From Cytobacillus oceanisediminis (GTDB lineage Bacteria; Bacillota; Bacilli; Bacillales; Cytobacillaceae): a stretch of 64,000 bases of DNA. The first letter of the stretch is position 1, and the number at the start of each line of letters is the position of its first letter. The translations under genes and the position numbers were made by a program. Positions 25,230 through 33,694 of the stretch are shown piece after piece. The DNA is taken from assembly GCF_004366035.1 (NCBI RefSeq), contig NZ_SOEE01000003.1:461840-525839 (forward strand), given 5' to 3'. The notes under the pieces were generated by a model. The model ran no database searches, had not been told where the DNA came from, and saw only the letters and a program-made list of their open reading frames with translations.

Positions 25230-26408
25230 ATGCAAGGAATCTATATACTCGATGGTGCACGCACACCTTTTACTGAATTCGGAGGATCATTTAAAGACAT
25301 AACCGATATTGATCTTGCTGTCCACGCAGCAAAAGAAGCGATAAAACGTAGTCAAGTGTCAGAGGAGGATATTAAGGATGTTACGTTTGGAAATGTCATT
25401 CATACGAATCGATCATCCTCCTATTTAGCTCGTCATATCGGTCTGAAGAGCGGTATTCCTCAGAGTACCCCCGCATTAACCGTGAACCGGCTTTGCGGTT
25501 CAGGGATGCAGGCGATTGTATCGAGTGCCAGTACCATCTTACACGGAGATGCGGAGGTGGCACTTGCGGGAGGAACAGAGAATATGAGCCAATCACCTCA
25601 TGTTCTTCGCCATACACGCTGGGGATCTCCAGGTGGGGCACCTCCAGTTGATGATATGCTTTGGGGAACTTTAACAGATTCCTATATTGGCTATGGGATG
25701 GGTGTTACGGCTGAAAATCTCGCTGAGCGCTATTCGACCTCGAGAGAAGAGCAGGACCGGTTTGCAGTGGAATCGCATAGAAAAGCGGCAAAAGCAGCTG
25801 AATCTGGACGCTTTGCAAAAGAAATCGTGCCCGTGACAGTTAAGCAAAAAAAGAAAGAAGTTGTGGTAGATCTGGATGAACATATTCGACCGGATACAAA
25901 TGTTGAAAAAATGAGCGGTCTAAAAACAGCTTTTAAAAAGGATGGAACTGTAACGGCAGGGAATGCGAGCGGAATCAATGATGGAGCGGCTGCTGTTGTT
26001 CTGGCTAGTGAATCTTACGTCAAGAAGCACAGCAAAAAGCCGCTGGCTCGGATCGTTTCCTGGGGGATTGCCGGTGTGGATCCTGAAACAATGGGGATTG
26101 GTCCTGTCCCTGCTATGCAAATCGCTTTAAAAAAAGCGGGACTGGGCTGGAATGATATTGGATTAATTGAGATCAATGAAGCATTTGCGGCACAGTCATT
26201 GGCTGTGATCAAAGAATTGAAATTAGATCAGGAAGTCGTCAATGTGAATGGAGGAGCAGTCGCTCTGGGACATCCGGTTGGAACGAGTGGGGCCCGAATC
26301 AGTTATTCACTGGCAGTGGAGATGAATGAAAGGGATGTGAAATATGGGCTTGCGTCACTGTGTATTGGCGGTGGGCAAGGAATTGCTCTATTACTGGAAA
26401 AACCTTAG
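25230..26408 (+). CDS. Acetyl-CoA acetyltransferase (thiolase)
   Basis: The protein has 392 residues, the normal length. The start is ATG 25230 after AAAGGAGG; an earlier frame from 25173 overlaps the previous gene and lacks a good site. The nucleophilic Cys lies in NRLCGSGMQAIVS, the active His in GGAVALGHPVGTSGAR and the second Cys in CIGGGQGIAL. It cleaves 3-ketoacyl-CoA to acetyl-CoA plus a shorter acyl-CoA, or works in reverse. It closes the pathway of the operon, and a terminator follows. Confidence 0.92.
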   Translation: MQGIYILDGARTPFTEFGGSFKDITDIDLAVHAAKEAIKRSQVSEEDIKDVTFGNVIHTNRSSSYLARHIGLKSGIPQSTPALTVNRLCGSGMQAIVSSASTILHGDAEVALAGGTENMSQSPHVLRHTRWGSPGGAPPVDDMLWGTLTDSYIGYGMGVTAENLAERYSTSREEQDRFAVESHRKAAKAAESGRFAKEIVPVTVKQKKKEVVVDLDEHIRPDTNVEKMSGLKTAFKKDGTVTAGNASGINDGAAAVVLASESYVKKHSKKPLARIVSWGIAGVDPETMGIGPVPAMQIALKKAGLGWNDIGLIEINEAFAAQSLAVIKELKLDQEVVNVNGGAVALGHPVGTSGARISYSLAVEMNERDVKYGLASLCIGGGQGIALLLEKP

Positions 26409-26455
26409 AATACAAACTTTACTGGTCAAATACACAGTATGAGAATGACAAAAGG

Positions 26456-26482
26456 AAAGCAGCCCCGGGAGGCTGCTTTTTA
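26456..26482 (+). terminator. Terminator of the fatty acid operon
   Basis: AAAGCAGCC pairs with GGCTGCTTT around CCGGGA, followed by TT. It ends the operon that starts at 21339. Confidence 0.85.
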
Positions 26483-26542
26483 TGTGATAGAGTTTGTCAA
26501 TTTAAGATTTCAGTTAAATTTACACCAATCATAGAAGTGCTT

Positions 26543-27100
26543 TTATTCTGCCGGATAAAATAAAATCATATTTACACGTGCCAAAGATTTCCCTGAATTA
26601 TGATAGGTATGGGGCTTATCCGCTTTGAATCTGATGGAGTCACCGCTTTCTAATGTATATTCATCGTTATTAACCCGTATGGTTATTTCCCCATCAAAGA
26701 CCACAATCAGCTCCTCGGTTCCCTCGATATGTGGCTCAGCGCTAAGGTATCCTCCTTTGTCGATTTCGACGGTATACACTTCAAAACGCTTATCGTTTTC
26801 GAAAGGAAAGTAAGGATATACCCGATACCTGCCATGATCCTCTGATAATGTCTGAATGTCCTTCCTTAAAACAAGCTGAGTATCCGGCTGGGGATGATTA
26901 ATCAGGGAGGTAAAAGAGATCTTTAAACCATTTGCAATCTTCCAAATGGTTGTGATGGTCGGGCTTGATTCCCCCCGTTCAATTTGGCCGATCATCGTTT
27001 TGCTTACTCCCGTTAATTCGGCCACCTTCTCTAAACTTAATTTTTTATTTTCTCGAAATGCTTTTAAATTCTTAGCAAGAATTAAATGAATTTCCTCCAT
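26543..27100 (-). CDS. XRE-family regulator with C-terminal cupin domain
   Basis: The protein has 185 residues. The N-terminal helix-turn-helix spans about 7-62 (SLEKVAELTGVSKTMIGQIE, then SPTITTIWKIANGL). A C-terminal cupin_2 domain spans about 105-180, with PHIEGTEELIVVFDGE and a second His motif KPHTYHN. XRE-cupin proteins sense small amino-acid-like molecules through the cupin. It is divergent from a LysE-type exporter. An 11-bp inverted repeat lies between them, so it probably controls the exporter and itself. Confidence 0.88.
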   Translation of the reverse strand: MEEIHLILAKNLKAFRENKKLSLEKVAELTGVSKTMIGQIERGESSPTITTIWKIANGLKISFTSLINHPQPDTQLVLRKDIQTLSEDHGRYRVYPYFPFENDKRFEVYTVEIDKGGYLSAEPHIEGTEELIVVFDGEITIRVNNDEYTLESGDSIRFKADKPHTYHNSGKSLARVNMILFYPAE

Positions 27101-27121
27101 AGCTGCATTCCTTTCATCTGT

Positions 27122-27169
27122 ACAATATAACGTCCATAATATACAATATATAGTAAATCGTTATATTGT
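27122..27169. promoter_or_regulatory. Operator-like inverted repeat between XRE and LysE genes
   Basis: ACAATATAACG (27122-27132) and CGTTATATTGT (27159-27169) are perfect inverted 11-mers, 37 bp apart start to start. A related ACATTATAAC lies at 27179-27188. The placement in the divergent spacer fits binding of the XRE dimer. Confidence 0.6.
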
Positions 27170-27213
27170 CGTTTTTGTACATTATAACATACATGGAAAG
27201 GAGGAAAGCAGCT

Positions 27214-27810
27214 ATGTCTTTATTATCCTTTTTCTTATATGTTTTTGTTACCAGCTTTACACCAGGTCCAAACAACATTATGGCCATGGTATTCGCTAAC
27301 CGGTTCGGTTTAAGAAAGACGATTCGGTTTTGTTTGGGGGTAAGCGCAGGGTTCTTTGTCATAATGATACTTTGCAGTTATTTTAATCTATTGCTTCATC
27401 ATTTCATTCCAAAGATTGAATTGATCATGACCATCATTGGGGTAATTTATATGCTGTTTTTGGCTTATAAAATCATGACCAGTAAATCGGATGACCAGAA
27501 CAATAATGATGATAAGCATAATGGCTTTTTAATCGGGATGCTTTTACAATTTATTAATCCAAAGGGGATCTTATATGGGGTTACAGTAATATCAACCTTT
27601 ATCCTCCCATACCATACCTCACATACGAGCCTGATTTTCTTTTCCATTTTCCTTGCATTTGTTGGTTTCCTGAGCACTTTTTGCTGGAGTGTTTTTGGAT
27701 CGATTTTTCAATCCTTCCTTGCGAAGTATAGAAGTCAGTTTAATGTGATAATGGCTTTACTGCTGGTGTATAGTGCCGGGTCAATTCTTGTGGGGTATTT
27801 GATTCAGTAA
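27214..27810 (+). CDS. LysE-family amino acid exporter
   Basis: The protein has 198 residues with about six membrane segments. TPGPNNIMAMVFANRFGLRK near the N-terminus is the RhtB/LysE signature. ATG 27214 is preferred because GGAAAGGAGG lies at 27195-27204; an ATG at 27193 would overlap that site. Members export basic, branched, Cys-like or Thr-like amino acids. The cupin-bearing regulator opposite it fits substrate-sensed export. The exact substrate is unknown. A hairpin without T run follows at 27826. Confidence 0.88.
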   Translation: MSLLSFFLYVFVTSFTPGPNNIMAMVFANRFGLRKTIRFCLGVSAGFFVIMILCSYFNLLLHHFIPKIELIMTIIGVIYMLFLAYKIMTSKSDDQNNNDDKHNGFLIGMLLQFINPKGILYGVTVISTFILPYHTSHTSLIFFSIFLAFVGFLSTFCWSVFGSIFQSFLAKYRSQFNVIMALLLVYSAGSILVGYLIQ

Positions 27811-27825
27811 AGATCAATCTTAATG

Positions 27826-27854
27826 ATGGGGTACAGCCAACAGCTGTACCCCAT
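27826..27854. terminator. Hairpin behind the LysE gene
   Basis: TGGGGTACAGC pairs perfectly with GCTGTACCCCA around a 5-nt loop. No T run follows, so termination is likely but weak. Confidence 0.55.
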
Positions 27855-27982
27855 ACATGTTTAAATCGGTTTTATCCATTTTATTTAGCAGAAGATGCCT
27901 TTATAATATAAACAAACTATTAGATATACATAACAAATTCATAGATTAATGGTAATGTTTCATCTTTAAAGGGGGGATTTTT

Positions 27983-29560
27983 ATGATTACAGTCAAAGAC
28001 TTTGCTCATGTGTTAGAAAGCGATAATATTTTGCTTGTGAGCGGCGGCAGGCAAAATATAAATAAAGAGATCGCCTACTTAACAAGCATGGAGCTTACTG
28101 AAAAAACATCCCGTATGAAAGAAAAAGGGTTTGTTATGACCACGTTTCATGCTTTCAAAGATGTGAATCAGATGATTAGCCATTTAGAATGGATGCAGGA
28201 AATCGGAATTAGTGCTATTGGTTTTCATACAGCAGCTTTGAAAACGATTCCAAAGGAAGTTGTTGACTACTCCAATACTCATTCCTTGCCGCTTTTTGAA
28301 ATCCCCCAAGAGGTCCCTTACTATATCATCCACGAAAAATACAATCAGCTAGTTAATCAAAGGGAAAATGAACAGGCTGCGAAAATCCATAAATTAAATG
28401 AGAAACTAATGGAAATTGTTCTCCTGGAGAAGGATTTGAATTCAATTGTAAAAGTAATAGGAGAATATATAAACAATGTTGTGTGCGTGTTAGACCCGTA
28501 TTTTGATTTGATGGCGTATTGGAAAACGAAAGACCACACCAGAAATGAGATTAAGCACCTGATTAATTTAATCATAAACCAGCATAAAGAGAACGTATTA
28601 AAAGTGCGCTTCACCAATCGTGAAACAAATATAGCTGTGAAAATGGATCGTTATCCTGATCAGACTTTCAAGGTAGCCCCTTTGTTCTCTAAGATGAACT
28701 TTCTTGGCTATCTGATCATTTGTCAAAATGGAGCGACGGATAAGTATTCAGAAGAGGTTATTAAGAATGGCATTCGTGCTTTAAGTTTGGCAGCCTATAA
28801 TAAAAATACAATGCTTCACTATCAAAAAAGCAAAGATATCGAAATGCTTGAACGTATTTTTGAAGATGAGTCCGATGATAAAAATCTATCAGATTTTTAT
28901 ATGGACCTTAAGAAAGTTAGATGTATTATCCAAGTGCAGTCCTCCTCTCCGGCAACACTTCAGTCAAAACTTCAAATGCTTTCTGAGCTTTTAATAGAAA
29001 ATGAAACAAATTCGCGATTATGGATTTATAACAGAAAAATTGTCGGGGTGATCGATTCAATTTTAGACAGAGAGAAGGTAGCGGACATTCTGACAGACTT
29101 TCCTGGAATCCGTATCGGTGTAAGTGGGATAAACGAAGTGAACCATTGCAGCAACATTAAGGCTATGTATGACCAGTCATCAATGGGGTTACTGCATGGT
29201 CAGATTCATGATGCACCATTGGTGTTTTGGGATGAGATGGGGATAGAGAAAATAGCCTACAATTTACAAGCACATCATTTGTTTCAAAACTTCGATGAAG
29301 AATTACTGGGTCCTTTGATTGCCTATGATCAGGAAAAAAATGCTTCCTTAACCGAAACACTCTATACATATTTAAAACACTTTTTCAATTTGCAAAAATC
29401 GAGCGGCGAATTATTTGTGCATCCTAATACGGTCAAGTACCGATTGCAGAAAATAAACGAATTACTGCATATGGACATACAAAATCCATCCAATTATTCA
29501 ATGCTGATGGTGGCATTTTCTATGCACAGCTATAAACAGAAGGCAGTTCTGTTTCAATAG
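27983..29560 (+). CDS. PucR-family transcriptional regulator
   Basis: The protein has 525 residues, the standard PucR length. The N-terminal PucR domain (about 5-125) is followed by a GGDEF-like middle region. The C-terminal helix-turn-helix carries FVHPNTVKYRLQKINELL, the hallmark of the family. ATG 27983 follows AAAGGGGGGA. PucR-type proteins activate purine or amino acid derivative catabolism. The genes behind it encode two amidohydrolases, a sodium symporter and a creatinase-like enzyme, so it likely activates them in response to their substrate. A terminator separates it from them. Confidence 0.88.
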   Translation: MITVKDFAHVLESDNILLVSGGRQNINKEIAYLTSMELTEKTSRMKEKGFVMTTFHAFKDVNQMISHLEWMQEIGISAIGFHTAALKTIPKEVVDYSNTHSLPLFEIPQEVPYYIIHEKYNQLVNQRENEQAAKIHKLNEKLMEIVLLEKDLNSIVKVIGEYINNVVCVLDPYFDLMAYWKTKDHTRNEIKHLINLIINQHKENVLKVRFTNRETNIAVKMDRYPDQTFKVAPLFSKMNFLGYLIICQNGATDKYSEEVIKNGIRALSLAAYNKNTMLHYQKSKDIEMLERIFEDESDDKNLSDFYMDLKKVRCIIQVQSSSPATLQSKLQMLSELLIENETNSRLWIYNRKIVGVIDSILDREKVADILTDFPGIRIGVSGINEVNHCSNIKAMYDQSSMGLLHGQIHDAPLVFWDEMGIEKIAYNLQAHHLFQNFDEELLGPLIAYDQEKNASLTETLYTYLKHFFNLQKSSGELFVHPNTVKYRLQKINELLHMDIQNPSNYSMLMVAFSMHSYKQKAVLFQ

Positions 29561-29569
29561 AATTGTTTA

Positions 29570-29597
29570 AAAGAGACAAATTTATGTCTCTTTTTTG
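29570..29597 (+). terminator. Terminator behind pucR
   Basis: AAGAGACA pairs with TGTCTCTT around a 6-nt loop, followed by TTTT. A separate promoter for the amidohydrolase operon is thus needed in 29598-29671. Confidence 0.8.
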
Positions 29598-29671
29598 TTT
29601 GTAGTATACAATGATAAATAATCTTTCTATTGTTATGATTTTGAATAATCAAATAATAGGAGGACTTTAGA

Positions 29672-30856
29672 ATGCCAGCTAACACGAAATGGATATTAAA
29701 AAATGGCAGCATAATTGACGGAGTTAATGATGAGGTGCTGGAGAATGCGTACATCAAGGTTGAAAACGGGAAAATTTCAGAGGTGCAGCAAGGGGAGCCA
29801 AGGGAAACAGAAGGGTTTGAAATCATTGATTGTACCGGAAAACATATCCTTCCCGGCCTGATTGACTGTCATGTACATCTCGTTTGGAATGGCAGTGCAG
29901 ACCCGCAATCTGTCATAAAAAATGAAGAAAATGACAGGATTGCCTTGGAAGCCTACAAGCATGCATTAGATACACTTAAATTAGGAGTCACTACGGTCAG
30001 AGATTTGGGTGCACCGGATCGAACCGTGTTGCATGTAAGAAATGTCATTGATTCCGGCTTGCTTGAAGGACCTACCATTATTGCTTCCGGAGCACCTATT
30101 TGTATGACAGGGGGACACGTCTATTATTTAGGCTATGAATCGGACGGGCCGGACGAAGTGCGAAAGAATACTAGAAGGGTGCTCAAGGAAGGGGCAGACC
30201 TGGTGAAAGTGATGGCAACGGGCGGTATTTATACAAAAGGGGAGGAGCCTGGTTCCGTCCAATTAACAATTGAAGAATTGAGTGCGGCAAAAGAAGAGGC
30301 ACTGAAGAAAAATAAGAAAGTCTCTGCTCATGCAGATGGAATTGAAGGAATTATGAATTGTTTAGAGGTCGGGATCGATACAATCGAACATGGAATTTAC
30401 GCAGATCGTCAGGCACTTGAAATCATGAAAAATCAGGGTACTTTCTTAGTGCCGACAATGGCTGTCATGAGACAGCTTATAAGCAGCCCGGACATCCCGG
30501 CATTTGCTCTTGAAAAAGCTAAGCAAGTAGTGGGACCGCATTTCTCCATGCTGCAGGAGGCTGTCCAAATCGGAGTGAAGATTGCGACAGGTACTGACTG
30601 TGGGTCTCCATTAACCCCGCCCCGCTATTATTATGATGAATTAGCGATTATGCATGAAGCGGGAATGTCGGAAATGGAAGTCATCAAAGCATCTACGGCT
30701 GTTGCCGCTGAATGTCTGGGGATTGAAGATCAGCGCGGCAGTATCTCACCAGGGAAATTCGCAGATCTTCTGATTGTAGACAGCAATCCTTTAAATGATT
30801 TAAATCGTTTGCGGGGAGACAAGCTGGTTATGAAAAATGGTGTTTTGGTCAGCTAA
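29672..30856 (+). CDS. Amidohydrolase, imidazolonepropionase-like
   Basis: The protein has 394 residues. It shows the amidohydrolase metal site: IDCHVHLVWNG (HxH), the probable carboxylated Lys in VKVMATGG, His in SAHADG, His in IEHGIYA, and the catalytic Asp in TGTDCGSPL. It belongs to the group that includes imidazolonepropionase, Xaa-Pro/Xaa-Arg dipeptidases and related cyclic amide hydrolases. ATG 29672 follows AGGAGG. A second member of the same group lies at 33695, about a third identical by eye, so the pathway uses two. Substrate is not certain; a cyclic amide or N-acyl compound is plausible. Confidence 0.85.
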   Translation: MPANTKWILKNGSIIDGVNDEVLENAYIKVENGKISEVQQGEPRETEGFEIIDCTGKHILPGLIDCHVHLVWNGSADPQSVIKNEENDRIALEAYKHALDTLKLGVTTVRDLGAPDRTVLHVRNVIDSGLLEGPTIIASGAPICMTGGHVYYLGYESDGPDEVRKNTRRVLKEGADLVKVMATGGIYTKGEEPGSVQLTIEELSAAKEEALKKNKKVSAHADGIEGIMNCLEVGIDTIEHGIYADRQALEIMKNQGTFLVPTMAVMRQLISSPDIPAFALEKAKQVVGPHFSMLQEAVQIGVKIATGTDCGSPLTPPRYYYDELAIMHEAGMSEMEVIKASTAVAAECLGIEDQRGSISPGKFADLLIVDSNPLNDLNRLRGDKLVMKNGVLVS

Positions 30857-30914
30857 CGTACACTAACGAAAAATGTTTGGTGTCATGATTTCAGTATGCT
30901 GTAACGGAAAAAAC

Positions 30915-30939
30915 GGGGCTCTGCAATTGCGGAGTCCCC
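30915..30939 (+). terminator. Terminator-like hairpin
   Basis: GGGGCTC pairs with GAGTCCCC (one bulge) around a 10-nt loop, followed by CTT. It lies between the first amidohydrolase and the symporter. Confidence 0.5.
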
Positions 30940-31057
30940 CTTGTATACAACGTTCCTAAAGAAAATTAAATAGGAAACAAGGATCCATGTTCCAGGATAA
31001 AATCTGCATTAAGCTTCCACACAGCCTTATATAAAAATAGTAAAAGGAGTGAGCTTA

Positions 31058-32464
31058 TTGAACATTTACTTAGTTGCAGTCATTCTTTATCTGATTCTGA
31101 TGGCGTTGATAGGTGTGTATTTCGCAAAAAAATCGGTGAAAAACAGTGATGATTTCATGGTTGCAGGACGAAGCTTGCCGCTCTTCGTCGTAATGGGAAC
31201 TCTTCTGGCAACGTTTGTTGGGTCTGGAACTGTGGTCGGCGGAGCGAGCTTTATTTACCAATACGGACCGTTTGCCGCTATTTTTAATCTTTCAGGCGGA
31301 ATAGTTGGAGCTATCATTTTATATTTTATAGCTTCCAAGATTCGAAAGATTGAAATCTATACAGTACCGGAACTTTTGGAACGGCGTTTTGGAAAAACAG
31401 CTCTTTATATATCATCCGTTATTATCATCTTTGCATTTGTCGGAATAACAGCCTACCAGTTTACAGGTGGAGCCTATGTGCTGCAATTAACCACCGGTAT
31501 TCCACTGGAAGTTGGCGCCATCATTATGTGTGCTCTCGTCATCTTCTTAACTGTGAGCGGCGGGCTATTTTCGGTGGCGTATACGGATGCACTTAGTGCC
31601 ATCTTAATTATCATTGGCTTTCTATTCGGGGTTCCCTTTGCATTGAATGCTGTAGGAGGCTTTGAAGGATTATCTCTATCCTTGCCTGAAATGAATAAGA
31701 CCTGGAATGGCGGATTAACATTTCCTCAGCTTCTCGGCTTCTTCCTGCCACTGTTTTTACTTGTACTGGGTGATCAAAACATGTATCAGCGATTTTCCGC
31801 TGCGAAAGATCCGAACGTAGCCCGGAAATCCACTATCGGCTTTTTTGTTGGCAGTGTGTTTGTCATTAGTTTAACCATCATCTTAGCAACTACCTCCATT
31901 GTGCTTTTCCCAGATATAAAACCCGATACAGCCATTTTATCACTTGCGATCGATGGTGTACCCCTTGTAATCGGATTGCTTATTCTCTGCTCAGCCGTTG
32001 CTTTTATTATCACAACAGCTACTTCTTACCTGTTATCAGCATCAGGAAATATCGTCAGTGACTTAATCCAGCGTTCAAGCAAAAGGAAGCTGCCTGAAAG
32101 TAAACTTCTATGGTACAACCGTGTCATTGTCGTGATATTAGGGGTTCTCGCTTATGTATTAGGACAATTCTTCCCGAGTGTCCTGGCCATCCAAATGTAT
32201 TCCTATACGATGTATGGCGCGTCCTTAACTCCTGCCATTCTTGCAACCGTATTATGGAAAAATGCGACAAAAGCAGGCGTGATCAGCTCCATGATTGTGG
32301 GTGGTTCTGCAACGATGATTTGGGAAATTGGTCTTGACCGGCCATTAGATTGGAATAGTGTCCTGTTTGCCTTGCCATTGTCCGTTTTAACACTCATTAT
32401 TGTCAGTTTGGCAACCAGAAACAAAAATGTCACAGCAGACCTTACGACAGATCATACAAGCTAA
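31058..32464 (+). CDS. Sodium:solute symporter (SSS family)
   Basis: The protein has 468 residues with about 13 membrane segments. SSS features include the N-terminal FMVAGRSLPLFVVMGTLLAT (about 33-52), VGSGTVVGGA and LGDQNMYQRFSA. The start is TTG 31058 because AAAGGAGTG lies at 31043-31051; a GTG at 31049 would overlap that site. The family takes up proline, pantothenate, urea, sugars or amino acid derivatives with sodium. Its place in the PucR cluster suggests it imports the substrate of the creatinase-like protein and the amidohydrolases. Confidence 0.88.
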   Translation: MNIYLVAVILYLILMALIGVYFAKKSVKNSDDFMVAGRSLPLFVVMGTLLATFVGSGTVVGGASFIYQYGPFAAIFNLSGGIVGAIILYFIASKIRKIEIYTVPELLERRFGKTALYISSVIIIFAFVGITAYQFTGGAYVLQLTTGIPLEVGAIIMCALVIFLTVSGGLFSVAYTDALSAILIIIGFLFGVPFALNAVGGFEGLSLSLPEMNKTWNGGLTFPQLLGFFLPLFLLVLGDQNMYQRFSAAKDPNVARKSTIGFFVGSVFVISLTIILATTSIVLFPDIKPDTAILSLAIDGVPLVIGLLILCSAVAFIITTATSYLLSASGNIVSDLIQRSSKRKLPESKLLWYNRVIVVILGVLAYVLGQFFPSVLAIQMYSYTMYGASLTPAILATVLWKNATKAGVISSMIVGGSATMIWEIGLDRPLDWNSVLFALPLSVLTLIIVSLATRNKNVTADLTTDHTS

Positions 32465-32493
32465 AAAAATTTTCAAAAAAGGAGCTGGATATC

Positions 32494-33624
32494 GTGGATT
32501 CAATGAAAAGAATCAATCGATTAAAAGAGTATATGAAGGATCACTCCATTTCTGCTGTATTTGTCTTTAATCCTGACCATCAATTTTATTTAACAAATTT
32601 TAAAGCACTCATTTACTCTCGGCCTATCATCTTTCATTTGCAGGAAAAGACAGCCATGATTGTTCCTGGCCTTGAAGAAACACATGCACTGGAACATTCA
32701 CATGCAGATGATGTCTTGGTCTATTATGAGCATCCTGGTGCCGGCAGGGATGAGACATCACATATGGAGCATATAAGTGCATTGGTAAAGCAAAGTCCTG
32801 ACTCATCAAAAATTGGTGTGGATTTAGCGTTTATTCCAGGTGAGGTTCTTCTCTATCTTCAGAAATCAGGCTATCAGGTGGTTGACATCGGGCAATTTAT
32901 TTATCAAATGCGATTTATCAAAGATGAAGAAGAAATTCACATGCTCGAGCAGGCCGGGCAATTAGTGAACCTGGCAGTAAGCAAGTCATTAGCGCAAATT
33001 CAAGCGGGAACTACAGAATTGGAAATAGATGCAGCGGGAAATGCGGCACTGTTTGAAGCAACTGCGGCACAATATCCGGATTCAGTGATTGATATTGTGG
33101 TTATGTCGCCTTCCGGGTTAAAACGAAGCATCATGCCGCACGTCTTTTCCAACACAAGAAAAATTGAAGCGGGAGATGTCATTATTCACAGCAGACAGGT
33201 TGGACTAAATGGGTATCGCGCTGAGTTAGAGAGAACCGTGATTGTTGGAAAACCGACATCCCAACAGGAAAAGGCGTTTCAAGCTGCAATAGAAGCTCAG
33301 CAGCGTGCGATTGATTTTATTAAGCCAGGTGTGAAATTTTCAGAGGTAGATAGTGTTGCACGTGAAGTGTTTGAAAAGGCAGGACTTGAAAAATATGCAA
33401 TTCACCGAACCGGACATGGAATAGGAGTATCAGCTCATGAGCAGCCATTTTTGCGTTATGACCATCATGATGTGGTAGAGGAAGGAATGGCATTCTCGAT
33501 TGAACCTGGGATTTATATACCGGGGGTTGGCGGTTTTAGACACTCTGATACTGTTCTGATTACAGCTGATGGATGCCGATTAATTACAGAATATCCGCGT
33601 GATATGCAGTCCCTGCTTTTTTAA
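32494..33624 (+). CDS. Creatinase-like M24-family hydrolase (metal ligands mostly replaced)
   Basis: The protein has 376 residues with the creatinase N-terminal domain (about 5-130) and the pita-bread domain (about 140-370). Metal-dependent M24 enzymes use Asp, Asp, His, Glu, Glu. Here the first Asp position reads IIHSRQ, the second reads AELERT, and the last Glu region reads GFRHSD. Only His in HRTGHGIG and Glu in SIEPGIY are kept. Creatinase itself has the same LERT motif and works without metal, and a His in IMPHVF may match its catalytic His. So an amidino- or ectoine-type hydrolase is likelier than a prolidase. Start GTG 32494 follows AAAGGAGC. Confidence 0.7.
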   Translation: MDSMKRINRLKEYMKDHSISAVFVFNPDHQFYLTNFKALIYSRPIIFHLQEKTAMIVPGLEETHALEHSHADDVLVYYEHPGAGRDETSHMEHISALVKQSPDSSKIGVDLAFIPGEVLLYLQKSGYQVVDIGQFIYQMRFIKDEEEIHMLEQAGQLVNLAVSKSLAQIQAGTTELEIDAAGNAALFEATAAQYPDSVIDIVVMSPSGLKRSIMPHVFSNTRKIEAGDVIIHSRQVGLNGYRAELERTVIVGKPTSQQEKAFQAAIEAQQRAIDFIKPGVKFSEVDSVAREVFEKAGLEKYAIHRTGHGIGVSAHEQPFLRYDHHDVVEEGMAFSIEPGIYIPGVGGFRHSDTVLITADGCRLITEYPRDMQSLLF

Positions 33625-33694
33625 CTCATATACCGAACGAGAAAGGGAGAAGTATTGTACTTCTTCCTTTTAAAAGTGATAGGAGGAACATGTG

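Noticed and set aside
32494..33624. Call of Xaa-Pro dipeptidase for the M24 protein
   Set aside because: Three of five metal ligand positions are replaced, so a metal prolidase name would be misleading.
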